DNA of 64,000 nucleotides. Source: an uncultured Chryseobacterium sp. (GTDB taxonomy: Bacteria; Bacteroidota; Bacteroidia; Flavobacteriales; Weeksellaceae). Below are positions 18,019 through 26,746 of this stretch, piece after piece. A program made the translations under genes and the position numbers. How positions within the stretch are numbered: position 1 is the first letter of the stretch; every line of letters starts with the position of its first letter. The notes below the pieces were generated by a model, which saw only the letters and a list, made by a program, of their open reading frames with translations, was not told where the DNA came from and did no database searches. The stretch spans positions 297,158 to 361,157 of the forward strand of contig CAJYGB010000016.1 of NCBI GenBank assembly GCA_913774355.1, written 5' to 3'.

Positions 18019-18041
18019 AAGTCCCGGAATTTCCAGGACTT
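18019..18041. terminator. Hairpin between mutS and the convergent TonB-like gene
   Basis: An 11-nt near-perfect inverted repeat (AAGTCCCGGAA / TTCCAGGACTT) sits just after the mutS stop. It lacks a strong T tract but probably separates the two convergent genes. Confidence 0.5.
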
Positions 18042-18045
18042 GCTT

Positions 18046-18477
18046 TCAATCATACTTTTTCAATGTTAGCGGAAAATAGAGCAGATATCGTACCGGCTGT
18101 CCATTAATCATAGCCGGCTTCCACTTTACGAAAAGCCTTCTTACGGCCACTTCGGCGGCATGGGAATGGTTTTTATCGCTTCCCAGAGCCGTTACGTACC
18201 GTACGTATCCTGTTTTTTCCACGATAAAATAAACGCGGGTATCGATTTTCTTGGATTTTACGTCGATAACGTCCATCTTATCGGCAAATTCCTTTTTGAA
18301 ATTTTTCATGCCGCCCGGAAATTCAGCGGGCGTATCTGCTTTGTTAACGGCATCATCCAGCTTCATTTTTGTTTTGAGAACAGTGTAATCCGGCAGCTCT
18401 CTGACGGTGTTGTATTGCGTTTGTGCAAGTAAAGAAATGTTTATAAACAAGCTTACAAAAAATAGGAACTTCTTCAT
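18046..18477 (-). CDS. Secreted TonB C-terminal-like protein
   Basis: The ATG at 18477 gives a 143-aa protein with a proper signal peptide (MKKFLFFVSLFINISLLAQ); a longer frame to 18558 is rejected because it adds an unlikely leader. The body resembles a TonB C-terminal fold: EFPGGMKNFKKEF, then RVYFIVEKTGYVRYV, then WKPAMINGQPVRYLLYFPL. It has no membrane anchor or Pro-rich spacer, so although such proteins are often labelled energy transducer TonB, it should be a free periplasmic protein. A paralogue with the same layout lies at 20780. Confidence 0.75.
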   Translation of the reverse strand: MKKFLFFVSLFINISLLAQTQYNTVRELPDYTVLKTKMKLDDAVNKADTPAEFPGGMKNFKKEFADKMDVIDVKSKKIDTRVYFIVEKTGYVRYVTALGSDKNHSHAAEVAVRRLFVKWKPAMINGQPVRYLLYFPLTLKKYD

Positions 18478-18618
18478 AGCTACAAAAATAAATATTTTTA
18501 GAACAGCAAAAATAAAGCCGGGCTTTTTCGCGTGCTTTTCATTATTTGTTTCCCCCAAATTATATTTTTATTGTGTTATATATTTACTTTTGCAGAAAAC
18601 AAATCATACACACTGCAT

Positions 18619-19005
18619 GTGAAAAAATCTGTATTTCAGTTTCATTACAAATATTTCCTGGCTACTGTTCTTATATTTCTCTCCGAAGTTCTGATCGCCA
18701 CTGTCTTTAAAGATATTTTCTTCATCAGAGCGTATCTGGGCGACGTCATTGTCGTGATGCTGCTTTACACTTTTATTAAAAGCTTTTTCAACACTCAGCG
18801 TGATGTAAAACTAATTTCCGGTATTCTCATCTTTTCTTTCATGGTAGAATTTGCACAGCATTTCAATATTGCAGAAAAGCTGGGCTTTCAACCCGGAAGT
18901 ATCATGTACATCGTAGTAGGGAATTCATTCTCCTGGATTGATATGCTCTGTTACGCCGTTGGATGCTTTATGCTTTTTATCTTTGTGAAATTTACAGGAA
19001 AATAA
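18619..19005 (+). CDS. DUF2809 family membrane protein
   Basis: A small membrane protein of about 128 aa if started at the GTG at 18619 (VKKSVFQFHYKYF); an upstream ATG at 18532 adds 29 residues and overlaps the divergent neighbour's upstream region. Helices are at about 10-30, 35-55, 60-78 and 105-125. YLGDVIVVMLLYTFIK, FMVEFAQHFN and GNSFSWIDMLCYAVGC are typical of the DUF2809 family, whose function is unknown. The start codon choice is uncertain. Confidence 0.75.
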   Translation: MKKSVFQFHYKYFLATVLIFLSEVLIATVFKDIFFIRAYLGDVIVVMLLYTFIKSFFNTQRDVKLISGILIFSFMVEFAQHFNIAEKLGFQPGSIMYIVVGNSFSWIDMLCYAVGCFMLFIFVKFTGK

Positions 19006-19013
19006 AATCATAA

Positions 19014-19931
19014 TTACCGCCCGAAACTGTCGTATTTATCTTCCGCGTATTTGATGAAGCGGTTCAGTAAAGCTACATTTTCCTTTTCTATAGGAGTCAG
19101 GTCTTTATCGACATTGTTTGAAACCGGGATGTACCAGTCGGTCTGCTCAAAGAAATTCCGGTAAGTTTGTTTTTTGAAGGCGTAGCCATGTCTTGCGAAG
19201 ACAGCATTTTTAATGATTTCCAGATCAAGCTTTCTCAGCTTTTTAAGATCGTTCTCCGTAAGTTTTTGCTTGGAGGCATTGATTTTAAATACAGCATCAG
19301 AGGCAATCCTGTTCTTGGAAGCCATATAGGTTTCCGTTTTTCCGGTTTCTTCGTCGGTATATTTTTCGGTAAAATCTTTCGGATTTTCCCAGTCGATCAG
19401 ATCACTGTTTTCACTGAGCATAAAATTCGGATTATAGGCAAACTCTTTTTTCGCCAGCTTCAGTATTTTGTGTGGTGATTTTACGGCTGAGGTATTGAAG
19501 GCGTTCCACTTTCCGGTAAGACTATCTTTACTGAGTTTTACCTCGAATCTTCCGTCACTTTTATCAGTTCCCGGTTCGTCCAGGATAAAAGATTTTGCGG
19601 TTTCGTTGAAGATACCACGGAAAGGGCGCTGATTACCATTGACTATGCTCTGCCCGTAAACACTGTCTTTGGTAATCCGGTTGATTTTCAGGGAAAGTTT
19701 TTTATACACATCACCTTCATATTCTTCTCCGATTTCAGGGGTGATCATTTCTTTCCCGGCAAAATTGCCCATGTAAATGCCGTAATATTCTTTATGGATT
19801 TCCGGGGCGACGGCGGTGTCCTTTTGGGCAGAAGGATTATTTTGGGCTGAATCGGTTGCTTTAGACTCTTTTTTACAGCTTGCTAAAGCCAAAACGAGCA
19901 GGAAAGCGGATGTCAATTTTAAATTTTTCAT
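19014..19931 (-). CDS. YARHG-domain lipoprotein
   Basis: Started at the ATG at 19931, this is a 305-aa lipoprotein (MKNLKLTSAFLLVLALASC, lipobox ALASC). An upstream start at 20012 would place a non-secretory leader in front and overlap the upstream gene. The C-terminal YARHG domain is clear: IIKNAVFARHGYAFKKQTYR followed by FFEQTDWYIPV (about residues 245-275). YARHG is an extracellular domain of unknown function, often near peptidoglycan-related proteins. The middle part reads as a lipocalin-like or beta-rich domain (YYGIYMGNFAGKE). Confidence 0.85.
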   Translation of the reverse strand: MKNLKLTSAFLLVLALASCKKESKATDSAQNNPSAQKDTAVAPEIHKEYYGIYMGNFAGKEMITPEIGEEYEGDVYKKLSLKINRITKDSVYGQSIVNGNQRPFRGIFNETAKSFILDEPGTDKSDGRFEVKLSKDSLTGKWNAFNTSAVKSPHKILKLAKKEFAYNPNFMLSENSDLIDWENPKDFTEKYTDEETGKTETYMASKNRIASDAVFKINASKQKLTENDLKKLRKLDLEIIKNAVFARHGYAFKKQTYRNFFEQTDWYIPVSNNVDKDLTPIEKENVALLNRFIKYAEDKYDSFGR

Positions 19932-19992
19932 GGGTGATTGTGACGTGATTTTAATAGAATAAAGATCGTGAAATAATAGAAATGAACAAGCC

Positions 19993-20631
19993 TTACAAGT
20001 GTTTTTTTGCAATTAAATATTCTACAATCAGAATATTAGGAATCCAGCCGAGCCAGGCAATAACCTGGTAAACATCCATCGGATCCGGATGAAATAAATA
20101 AATAAGAATCACCTTCCACATTCTCAGGGTGATGGCTGAAAGGGCAAAGGCAAAACTCCGCCACATCCATTGTTTATGGGCTGCAAATATTTTCTTTCTG
20201 GCTAACTGATATGCTTTAAAGGTCGAAAACCAACAGAGGCCACCCAAAAGGACAAATGAAATTTTGGAATACAGTCCGCCATTGGCAAAAATTCCCATAT
20301 AAATTCCTGAGGGAGCAGCTAATATCAGGATCAGGAAAATATAAATCTTGCCGGCGTTCCTGTGAAAATTTTTTATCCCGAAATCTTTTCTAAGAATGGC
20401 TAAAAACCCGCTGAACAATACGAAAATACTGGTGTAGACATGGGTGTAGAAAAACCAAAGATACTCTGGCCGGTCGGTAACTTCCGTCTGTTTGATCATC
20501 AGGAAACTGGCATCCGGTCTCAGCGGAATGTATTCCAATGTGATATTCAGCATCAACCAAAAGAAATACCCGAACCCCAGAATGAGAAGGATTTTTAAAG
20601 CATTGAATGTATTTCTTTTGACTGAAAGCAT
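19993..20631 (-). CDS. DUF2306 family membrane protein
   Basis: A 212-aa polytopic membrane protein with about six helices. FYTHVYTSIFVLFSGFLAIL, NFHRNAGKIYIFLILILAAP and AAHKQWMWRSFAFALSAITL carry the conserved His residues (THVY, FHRN, AHKQW) of the DUF2306 family, which could ligate haem or metal. Function unknown. It overlaps by 20 bp the longer, rejected start of the YARHG gene and lies upstream of it on the same strand. Confidence 0.82.
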   Translation of the reverse strand: MLSVKRNTFNALKILLILGFGYFFWLMLNITLEYIPLRPDASFLMIKQTEVTDRPEYLWFFYTHVYTSIFVLFSGFLAILRKDFGIKNFHRNAGKIYIFLILILAAPSGIYMGIFANGGLYSKISFVLLGGLCWFSTFKAYQLARKKIFAAHKQWMWRSFAFALSAITLRMWKVILIYLFHPDPMDVYQVIAWLGWIPNILIVEYLIAKKHL

Positions 20632-20779
20632 GGAATCTGCGGTTTTTTAACCACGAATATCGCAAATTTTCTTACAAATATTCACAAATCATAGGGTGTT
20701 ATTAGTGAAGATATTTGTGTGATTTGTGTTTAAATTATCGCCGGTAAAAAAAGAATCTAGCTGAAAATATTCAGGTAAT

Positions 20780-21187
20780 CTATAAATTCATCGTCATTGG
20801 GAGTCTGAATTTATACTTTACAGGATAACCTTTTATTTCAGCCGGTTTCCACCTGGTGATAGACAATGCTTTTATGGTGCGTTCCATTTCTTTATTCATG
20901 GATCTGTTATTCCCAGTTACTGTGATGTCTGTAATCATTCCTTCTTTAGAAATTACAAACTGCACTTCAGATTTCATAGTACCTGAACCATTAATTTTGC
21001 TTATATCAAAATTCTGCGAAAAATTTTTTCTGAAAAGATTGAGTCCTCCGGGATATTCCGGCATTTTATCAACTTCTTCATAAATATTATTATTTGAAGA
21101 AACAATTTCTTTATTTGGCATGGCATTTTCCTGAGCAAAAACCTTTGCAAAAGAAATCAGAAGAACAAGTACAATTAATTTTTTCAT
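20780..21187 (-). CDS. Secreted TonB C-terminal-like protein (paralogue)
   Basis: A 135-aa protein with a signal peptide (MKKLIVLVLLISFAKVFAQ) and the same body pattern as the gene at 18046: MPEYPGGLNLFRKNF, VQFVISKEGMITDI, RWKPAEIKGYPVKYKFRLP. There is no membrane anchor, so it cannot be a classical energy transducer. It lies one base before the flavoprotein gene's end on the same strand (upstream gene 21189-22403), so the two may be co-transcribed. Confidence 0.75.
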   Translation of the reverse strand: MKKLIVLVLLISFAKVFAQENAMPNKEIVSSNNNIYEEVDKMPEYPGGLNLFRKNFSQNFDISKINGSGTMKSEVQFVISKEGMITDITVTGNNRSMNKEMERTIKALSITRWKPAEIKGYPVKYKFRLPMTMNL

Positions 21188-21188
21188 G

Positions 21189-22403
21189 TTATAGTTTGTT
21201 TATAGTATTATTCAAATCCTGTGCAATCAGCCAGCCTTCACTCCAGCAGGCCTGAAAATTAAAACCTCCGGTCACGGCATCGATATTCAATACTTCCCCG
21301 GCGATGTAGAAGTTGGGTAAGATCTTGGAAGTCATATTTTTGAAGTTAATTTCCTTTAAATCAACCCCTCCGGCGGTGACAAATTCATCTTTGAAAGTGG
21401 ATTTTCCGGTTACCTGGAATTTCTTCTGACATAAATTGCTGATGATGGTCTGCATTTCTTTTCCGGTAAGATTCGCCACCTGCTTGTTGAGGTCGACTTT
21501 TGAAACTTCCAGAACTCTCTGCCAGAAACGGTTGGTGATCTCAAAAATTTTCGATTGCCCGATGGTCTTCTTTGGATTGGATTGCCTGAATTGCTGGAAC
21601 AGTTTTTCTGCGTTCTCTATTTCTTTAGAGATAAAATTCACTTCGATTTCGAAATTGTATTTCACTTTCGCCAGATTGATCGCTTCCCAGGCAGAAATTT
21701 TCAGAATGGCCGGCCCTGAAAGTCCCCAATGGGTAATCAGCAGTGGTCCGCTTTCTTCGGTTTTAAGCTTCGGAATAGAGGTTTCCGCCATTTCAAAACT
21801 CGTTCCGGCCAAATCTTTCAGCAAATCGTCTTTGATGTTGAAGGTAAAAAGAGAAGGGACCAAATCCACAATTTTGTGTCCCAGGTTTTCAATCATCTTT
21901 AAAGATTTCGGAGAACTTCCCGTCGTATAAATCACAATGTCAGCTTCAAAATCCCCCAGGCTTGTTTTCACCAGATATTTCTCATCAAGCTTTTCAATTT
22001 CTTTAACGGAACATTTGGTTTTCACTTCCACGTTTTTATTTTGAACCTCATTCAACATCGCATTGATGATGCTTTGTGAAGAATTGCTTTCCGGAAAAAC
22101 CCGGTTGTCGTTTTCTATTTTCAGGGCAACATTTCTCTGCTCAAACCAATCCATCGTATCGCCCGGCTGAAATTTGGTGAAAACACTGAGTAGTTCTTTG
22201 TTTCCCCGGGGATAAAACTGTACCAGCTCCCGCGGGTCGAAACAGGCATGGGTTACATTGCACCGGCCGCCGCCGGAAATCTTTACTTTCTGCAGGACAT
22301 CGGAGTTCTGCTCAAGGATAATGATTTTATATTTCGTTTCGTCTAGGTTGGCCGCACAGAAAAATCCGGCAGCACCACCTCCGATAATGATAATTCGCTT
22401 CAT
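21189..22403 (-). CDS. BaiN/RdsA-family FAD-dependent oxidoreductase
   Basis: A 404-aa flavoprotein of the HI0933/BaiN group. The FAD-binding dinucleotide motif IIIGGGAAGFFCAANL opens the protein. The family signature SGGGRCNVTHAC follows at about residues 44-55, and the C-terminal TAGGVDLKEI and IAGEVLNIDAVTGGFNFQ complete the FAD site. Reaction and substrate are not predictable; BaiN itself acts on bile acids but most members are uncharacterised. Length is normal. Confidence 0.9.
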   Translation of the reverse strand: MKRIIIIGGGAAGFFCAANLDETKYKIIILEQNSDVLQKVKISGGGRCNVTHACFDPRELVQFYPRGNKELLSVFTKFQPGDTMDWFEQRNVALKIENDNRVFPESNSSQSIINAMLNEVQNKNVEVKTKCSVKEIEKLDEKYLVKTSLGDFEADIVIYTTGSSPKSLKMIENLGHKIVDLVPSLFTFNIKDDLLKDLAGTSFEMAETSIPKLKTEESGPLLITHWGLSGPAILKISAWEAINLAKVKYNFEIEVNFISKEIENAEKLFQQFRQSNPKKTIGQSKIFEITNRFWQRVLEVSKVDLNKQVANLTGKEMQTIISNLCQKKFQVTGKSTFKDEFVTAGGVDLKEINFKNMTSKILPNFYIAGEVLNIDAVTGGFNFQACWSEGWLIAQDLNNTINKL

Positions 22404-22715
22404 AATTCGTTAATCTTATGCTCAAGATTATTTTTGCAAAACTACAATTTTTATAAACCATCTTATTTGAGTAATTTTGAAGAATGTAATTTTCGGTCAA
22501 AACCGGGAAATGATAAACCACAAAAGTCATAAAAGTTTTTTTAATTGTCTTCCTACAGTAAAAAGAGCATTATGGTTTTGAAAATCTTTGATTTTCTTCT
22601 TCTGTGATCTGAATATACGCAATGCAGGGAGCTTAAAATCTAATGTGCCTGATGTGTTAAAAGCTTTTGAGAATTTTGTGGTGAAATTTAAGTTTTTATT
22701 TAAAACAAAATTAAA
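22404..22715. other. Divergent intergenic region between the flavoprotein and thioesterase genes
   Basis: About 310 bp without a gene. It is A/T-rich, and promoters for both divergent genes must lie here, but no full TTG/TAnnTTTG pair could be fixed by eye. Confidence 0.5.
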
Positions 22716-23210
22716 ATGATATTCTACCATACCTTTGAAGTGCGCTGGAGTGATCTGGATGCCAACAAACATCTGGCCAATTCGTCTTACATGCAGTACT
22801 GTGCCCAGTCGAGAATGGCTTTTATGACGAAAGAAAAAATGGGGGTTACCCAGCTCAGCCGATGGGGAATCGGACCGGTAATCCTGCATGAAAGATACTC
22901 TTTTTTTAAAGAAATCTATGCCGATCAGACGGTTATCGTAAGCCTGGAAATCGACGGATGCGCCGAGGACTCCTCGATTTACCGTTTCGTCCACAAATTC
23001 TACACGCCTGATGGCGAACACTGTGCAACCGCAGAAGCTACCGGGGTATGGATCGATATGATGCTGAGGAAAATGACGACCCCGCCGGATGATGTGGTGG
23101 AAGCGATGAACAAATATAAATCCCCGGAAACGGCTGTGCTGACCCGGGAAGATTTCAAAAACCTGCCGTTCCGCCCGGAGAATATAGATCCGGCAGCATT
23201 TACGGTTTAA
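22716..23210 (+). CDS. Acyl-CoA thioesterase (hot-dog fold, 4HBT type)
   Basis: A 164-aa protein with the 4HBT thioesterase signature VRWSDLDANKHLANSSYMQY, including the conserved Asp, near residues 8-27. The later hot-dog strand reads GCAEDSSIYRFVHKFY. Such enzymes hydrolyse acyl-CoA or acyl-ACP thioesters; chain length and substrate cannot be inferred. It lies 60 bp before thiL on the same strand. Confidence 0.85.
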   Translation: MIFYHTFEVRWSDLDANKHLANSSYMQYCAQSRMAFMTKEKMGVTQLSRWGIGPVILHERYSFFKEIYADQTVIVSLEIDGCAEDSSIYRFVHKFYTPDGEHCATAEATGVWIDMMLRKMTTPPDDVVEAMNKYKSPETAVLTREDFKNLPFRPENIDPAAFTV

Positions 23211-23270
23211 AATTTAAGGTTTTGAGTTCAAAGTTTAATTACTCATTACCCATTACTTATAAATAAAGAT

Positions 23271-24332
23271 ATGTTTGAAGATAAAAATCCTGAACTGACG
23301 CCGATTTCCAAACTGGGAGAATTCGGACTGATCAAACACCTGACGCAGTTTTTTCCTTTGGCCAACGATTCTTCGGAGCTTGGCGTAGGCGATGATGCAG
23401 CGGTGATAAACCCTGAAGGGAAAAAAGTAGTTCTTACGACCGATGTACTGGCGGAAGGCGTCCATTTCAATCTTGGATATGTTCCGCTGAAACATTTGGG
23501 GTACAAAGCTGTTGTGGTAAACTTGAGTGACATTGCAGCCATGAATGCCACGCCGACACAAATCCTGGTTTCCCTCGCGGTATCCAACCGTTTCCCGGTG
23601 GAAGCGCTGGAAGAAATTTATTCCGGAATACAGGCGGCCTGCGCACGGTATAAAGTCGACTTAATCGGCGGAGATACAACGAGTTCCAATGCCGGTCTGG
23701 TGATGAGCATCACGGCTGTCGGAATTGAAAACGAGGAAAATATTGTGAAGAGAAGCGGCGTCCAACCCAATGATCTGCTCGTGGTTACCGGTGATCTGGG
23801 AGGCGCTTACATGGGACTTCAGATCCTGGAAAGAGAACATGCCGTATTTCTGGCAGACCCGAATATGCAGCCGGAAATGGAAGGCTACGATTATATCCTG
23901 GAAAGACAGCTGAAACCGGAAGCCAGAACAGATGTGAAAGGCATCCTGGAACAGCTGGACATTAAACCTACCTCCATGATTGACGTTTCGGATGGCCTGG
24001 CTTCGGAAATTCTTCACCTTTCGGATCAGTCGGAAGTAGGTTTCAGATTGTATGAAGAGAAAATCCCGATGGATAACCTGACAATTACTACGGCGGATGA
24101 ATTTAATTTAAATCCCGTGATGGCGGCATTAAGCGGAGGTGAAGATTACGAACTGCTGTTCACGATTTCTCCGAATGATTTCGATAAGATTAAAAACCAT
24201 CCGGATTTCACCATCATCGGCCATGCCGTTGCCAAAGAGGACGGTAATTTTATGGTCGCAAGAGGATCCAACCAATTGGTTGCACTAACGGCACAGGGCT
24301 GGGATGCTTTTTTAGGAAATCAGCAAGGATAG
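23271..24332 (+). CDS. thiL: Thiamine-monophosphate kinase
   Basis: A 353-aa ThiL that phosphorylates thiamine monophosphate to the active cofactor thiamine diphosphate. Visible motifs are the N-terminal GVGDDAAVI, DVLAEGVHF, HLGYKAVVVNLSDIAAMNA, GGDTTSS and MIDVSDGLASEILHL, in the order typical of the PurM-like fold. Length is normal. The gene is followed by a strong bidirectional terminator. Confidence 0.95.
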   Translation: MFEDKNPELTPISKLGEFGLIKHLTQFFPLANDSSELGVGDDAAVINPEGKKVVLTTDVLAEGVHFNLGYVPLKHLGYKAVVVNLSDIAAMNATPTQILVSLAVSNRFPVEALEEIYSGIQAACARYKVDLIGGDTTSSNAGLVMSITAVGIENEENIVKRSGVQPNDLLVVTGDLGGAYMGLQILEREHAVFLADPNMQPEMEGYDYILERQLKPEARTDVKGILEQLDIKPTSMIDVSDGLASEILHLSDQSEVGFRLYEEKIPMDNLTITTADEFNLNPVMAALSGGEDYELLFTISPNDFDKIKNHPDFTIIGHAVAKEDGNFMVARGSNQLVALTAQGWDAFLGNQQG

Positions 24333-24354
24333 ATAATCTTATTGTTTAGATATT

Positions 24355-24386
24355 AAAAAAACCACTGCAATAGCGGTGGTTTTTTA
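24355..24386. terminator. Bidirectional terminator after thiL
   Basis: ACCACTGC / GCGGTGGT (one G-T pair) with loop AATA is flanked by six A on one side and six T on the other. It is suited to ending both thiL and the convergent 95-aa gene. Confidence 0.8.
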
Positions 24387-24391
24387 AGTAA

Positions 24392-24679
24392 TTAATCTTT
24401 CTTAATATCTGCTTTTACATTCTGGTAGGATTTGTCTACCGCATCAGCACCTTTTTTAGCTGTTTTTTTGGTCCATTTCGCTGCATTTTTAACACCCTTT
24501 TTGGTTGCATCATAACCTTTTTCTGCGGTTTTGCCGGTCCATTCTGCGCCGTCTTTAACAGCGGTTCCTACTTTTTTGGCATCTCTTTTTACCTCTTGCT
24601 TTACAGAATTTGTTTTTTGTGCAGATATACCGATTCCAATTAAAAGAATCAATGCTGCTGAATATAATCTCTTTTTCAT
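24392..24679 (-). CDS. Small secreted Lys/Ala-rich repeat protein
   Basis: A 95-aa protein with a signal peptide (MKKRLYSAALILLIGIGISAQ). The mature part is built of near-repeats of about 18 residues: GAEWTGKTAEKGYDATKKG followed by NAAKWTKKTAKKGADAVDKS. The strongly basic, amphipathic helical pattern resembles LEA-like or histone-H1-like low-complexity proteins. Function unknown. It is convergent with thiL. Confidence 0.65.
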   Translation of the reverse strand: MKKRLYSAALILLIGIGISAQKTNSVKQEVKRDAKKVGTAVKDGAEWTGKTAEKGYDATKKGVKNAAKWTKKTAKKGADAVDKSYQNVKADIKKD

Positions 24680-24782
24680 TTAGGAGAATGTTTTTTTCGT
24701 TTTTTCAACAAAAATCAAACCAATAGTGTATAAAAATTCAGAATAATTTAATAATGAGGGATTTTATAAGGATTATAAGCAA

Positions 24783-24790
24783 TAAATTTG
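24783..24790 (+). promoter_or_regulatory. Flavobacterial -7 box TAAATTTG deciding a start codon
   Basis: TAAATTTG matches TAnnTTTG. Transcription would begin near 24796, so the GTG at 24795 cannot be the start and the ATG at 24813 is preferred for the following gene. No good -33 TTG was seen. Confidence 0.4.
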
Positions 24791-24812
24791 TATTGTGACT
24801 GATACAAATAAT

Positions 24813-25262
24813 ATGAAAAAAGCATTCAAAATGATCATTTTACTAATTTTATTCATGGTAGTGTTGTTATTTTTGGGCATAATTTCTACAGATGAAGGAA
24901 TTAAAAGAGACAAGATTTTAGATAATAGTGTTGAGTTTAAAGGATATGTAAATGATTTGAGAACATCCAACAATCACAGATTTGGGATTATACAATTAAA
25001 ATTAACAGAGAGTTCTGTGAATATGTTTAATGATAGTTTACAAAATGGAATTTATCCGTATAAAATCATTGGTGATGTTGCAGAAATTTATACAACTGTA
25101 CCAGCCGATCTTGATTATAATGATACAATAACTGTAAGATCAAAATCACATGAAATTGAGTTTGAGTCAACAAAAACCCATTCAAAATATATTTCACAGT
25201 TACATGTAATTGAATATTCGGGAAATACAGATTATGTAAAGGAAAAGACTGTGTTTGAATAA
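24813..25262 (+). CDS. Membrane-anchored hypothetical protein
   Basis: The ATG at 24813 gives a 149-aa protein with a hydrophobic N-terminus (MIILLILFMVVLLFLGII, about residues 6-23) acting as a membrane anchor or uncleaved signal. A polar extracytoplasmic domain follows (FKGYVNDLRTSNNHRFGIIQ). It is not recognised as any family. Codon use is more A/T-rich than in its neighbours. It ends at a hairpin shared with the convergent pepT. Confidence 0.55.
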   Translation: MKKAFKMIILLILFMVVLLFLGIISTDEGIKRDKILDNSVEFKGYVNDLRTSNNHRFGIIQLKLTESSVNMFNDSLQNGIYPYKIIGDVAEIYTTVPADLDYNDTITVRSKSHEIEFESTKTHSKYISQLHVIEYSGNTDYVKEKTVFE

Positions 25263-25265
25263 AAA

Positions 25266-25289
25266 AATCCGGCTCAACAAAGCCGGATT
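25266..25289. terminator. Bidirectional hairpin before pepT
   Basis: A perfect 9-bp stem AATCCGGCT / AGCCGGATT with a 6-nt loop lies between two convergent genes. It has a poly-A flank upstream, which serves as a T tract for the - strand gene pepT. Confidence 0.75.
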
Positions 25290-25310
25290 AATTATATAAG
25301 TTAGAATTTT

Positions 25311-26558
25311 TTAAGCCTTCGCAATATTCAGAATCACCTCCATAGCCTTCTCCATACTCTCCAAAGCTACATATTCATACGGTCCGTGAAAATTGATTCC
25401 TCCCGCAAAAATATTCGGACAAGGAAGTCCCATGTAAGATAACTGCGCTCCGTCGGTTCCTCCGCGGATGGCTTTGATCTTTGGTTCGATTCCTGCTTCT
25501 TTCATTGCTTTGGCCGCAAGATCCACGATGTACATTTTACCTTCAAACTGTTGCTTCATGTTTCTGTACTGCTCTTTAATTTGGATTTCAGCGGTTCCTT
25601 CGCCGTGTTTTTTGTTAAATTCAGCCACTTTTTCTTCCATGAATTTCTTTCTTGCCTCAAATTTATCAGCGTCGTGATCACGGATGATGTATTGCAATTT
25701 AGCTTCAGAAATATCCGCATTAAGATCCATTAAATGATAAAAACCGTCAAAACCTTTCGTCGTGGCAGGGGTTTCATTGGCAGGAAGCATTTGTGCAAAT
25801 TCAGAAGCCAGTAAAGCCGCGTTAACCATTTTTCCGAACGCATAACCCGGGTGAACGCTTAATCCGTGGATTTTTACCACTGCTCCTGCGGCGTTGAAAT
25901 TTTCATATTCCAGTTCGCCGACTTCTCCGCCGTCCATGGTGTAGGCAAATTCTGCCCCGAATTTAGCGACATCAAACTTATGCGCTCCTCTTCCGATTTC
26001 CTCGTCAGGCGTAAAGCCTACGGCAATTCTTCCATGCTTGATTTCAGGATGCGCCATTAAATATTCTGCCGCCGTAACAATTTCCGCACAGCCTGCTTTG
26101 TCGTCCGCTCCAAGAAGCGTATTTCCGTCGGTGGTAATTAGCGTCTGGCCGATGTATTTTTTTAAGCTTTCAAATTTTGAAGGCGATAACGTAAATCCTG
26201 TGGCCTGATTGAGTATCAGATCATTTCCGTCATAATTTTCCCAAACCTGCGGCTTCACGTTTTCCCCGCTGAAATCCGGCGATGTATCGTAATGGGAGAT
26301 AAATCCGATGGTCGGTTTATCGTCGTTTTCCAGATTGGAAGGCACGTAGCCCATGATATAGCCGTTTTCGTCAATCGATACATTTTCAAGGCCGATCGTT
26401 TTCAGTTCTTCCGTGATGTATCTCGCGATGTCCCACTGTCTTTCGGTAGATGGGGTGGTTTCGCTTTCGGCATCACTGGTCGAATATATTTTTACATAAT
26501 TCAGAAAACGGTTCAGCAGCTTTTCTTTCCACAAAGGGTTGAATTCTATTGCGCTCAT
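25311..26558 (-). CDS. pepT: Peptidase T (tripeptide aminopeptidase)
   Basis: A 415-aa M20-family dizinc peptidase that removes N-terminal residues from tripeptides in the cytoplasm. GFISHYDTSPDFSGENVKPQ (about residues 83-102) carries the first zinc His and catalytic Asp. LLGADDKAGCAEIV supplies the bridging Asp, GFTPDEEIGRGAHKFDVAKF the catalytic Glu pair, and the dimerisation lid region follows. The C-terminal GGTDGAQLSYMGLPCPNIFA contains substrate-binding residues. The gene is intact and monocistronic. Confidence 0.96.
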   Translation of the reverse strand: MSAIEFNPLWKEKLLNRFLNYVKIYSTSDAESETTPSTERQWDIARYITEELKTIGLENVSIDENGYIMGYVPSNLENDDKPTIGFISHYDTSPDFSGENVKPQVWENYDGNDLILNQATGFTLSPSKFESLKKYIGQTLITTDGNTLLGADDKAGCAEIVTAAEYLMAHPEIKHGRIAVGFTPDEEIGRGAHKFDVAKFGAEFAYTMDGGEVGELEYENFNAAGAVVKIHGLSVHPGYAFGKMVNAALLASEFAQMLPANETPATTKGFDGFYHLMDLNADISEAKLQYIIRDHDADKFEARKKFMEEKVAEFNKKHGEGTAEIQIKEQYRNMKQQFEGKMYIVDLAAKAMKEAGIEPKIKAIRGGTDGAQLSYMGLPCPNIFAGGINFHGPYEYVALESMEKAMEVILNIAKA

Positions 26559-26746
26559 TATTGGTATAAATTTCCTGTAAAGTTAACAATTTTGAGGCTC
26601 AGAATCTCTTATTTGTACTTCAGAATAAGGTGCTGAGATTGAATAATTAGTGTAAATGATTGAAATTCAGGTTTGTATTGTGATTGACGAGATCTTTCCG
26701 GAACTTGTTTAGTTTTATTATATTTGAGAAAATCTAAAAGTAAAAC

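Noticed and set aside
22527-23021. 164-aa open frame antisense to the thioesterase gene
   Set aside because: The + strand frame shows the hot-dog thioesterase motif; the antisense frame has no family features.
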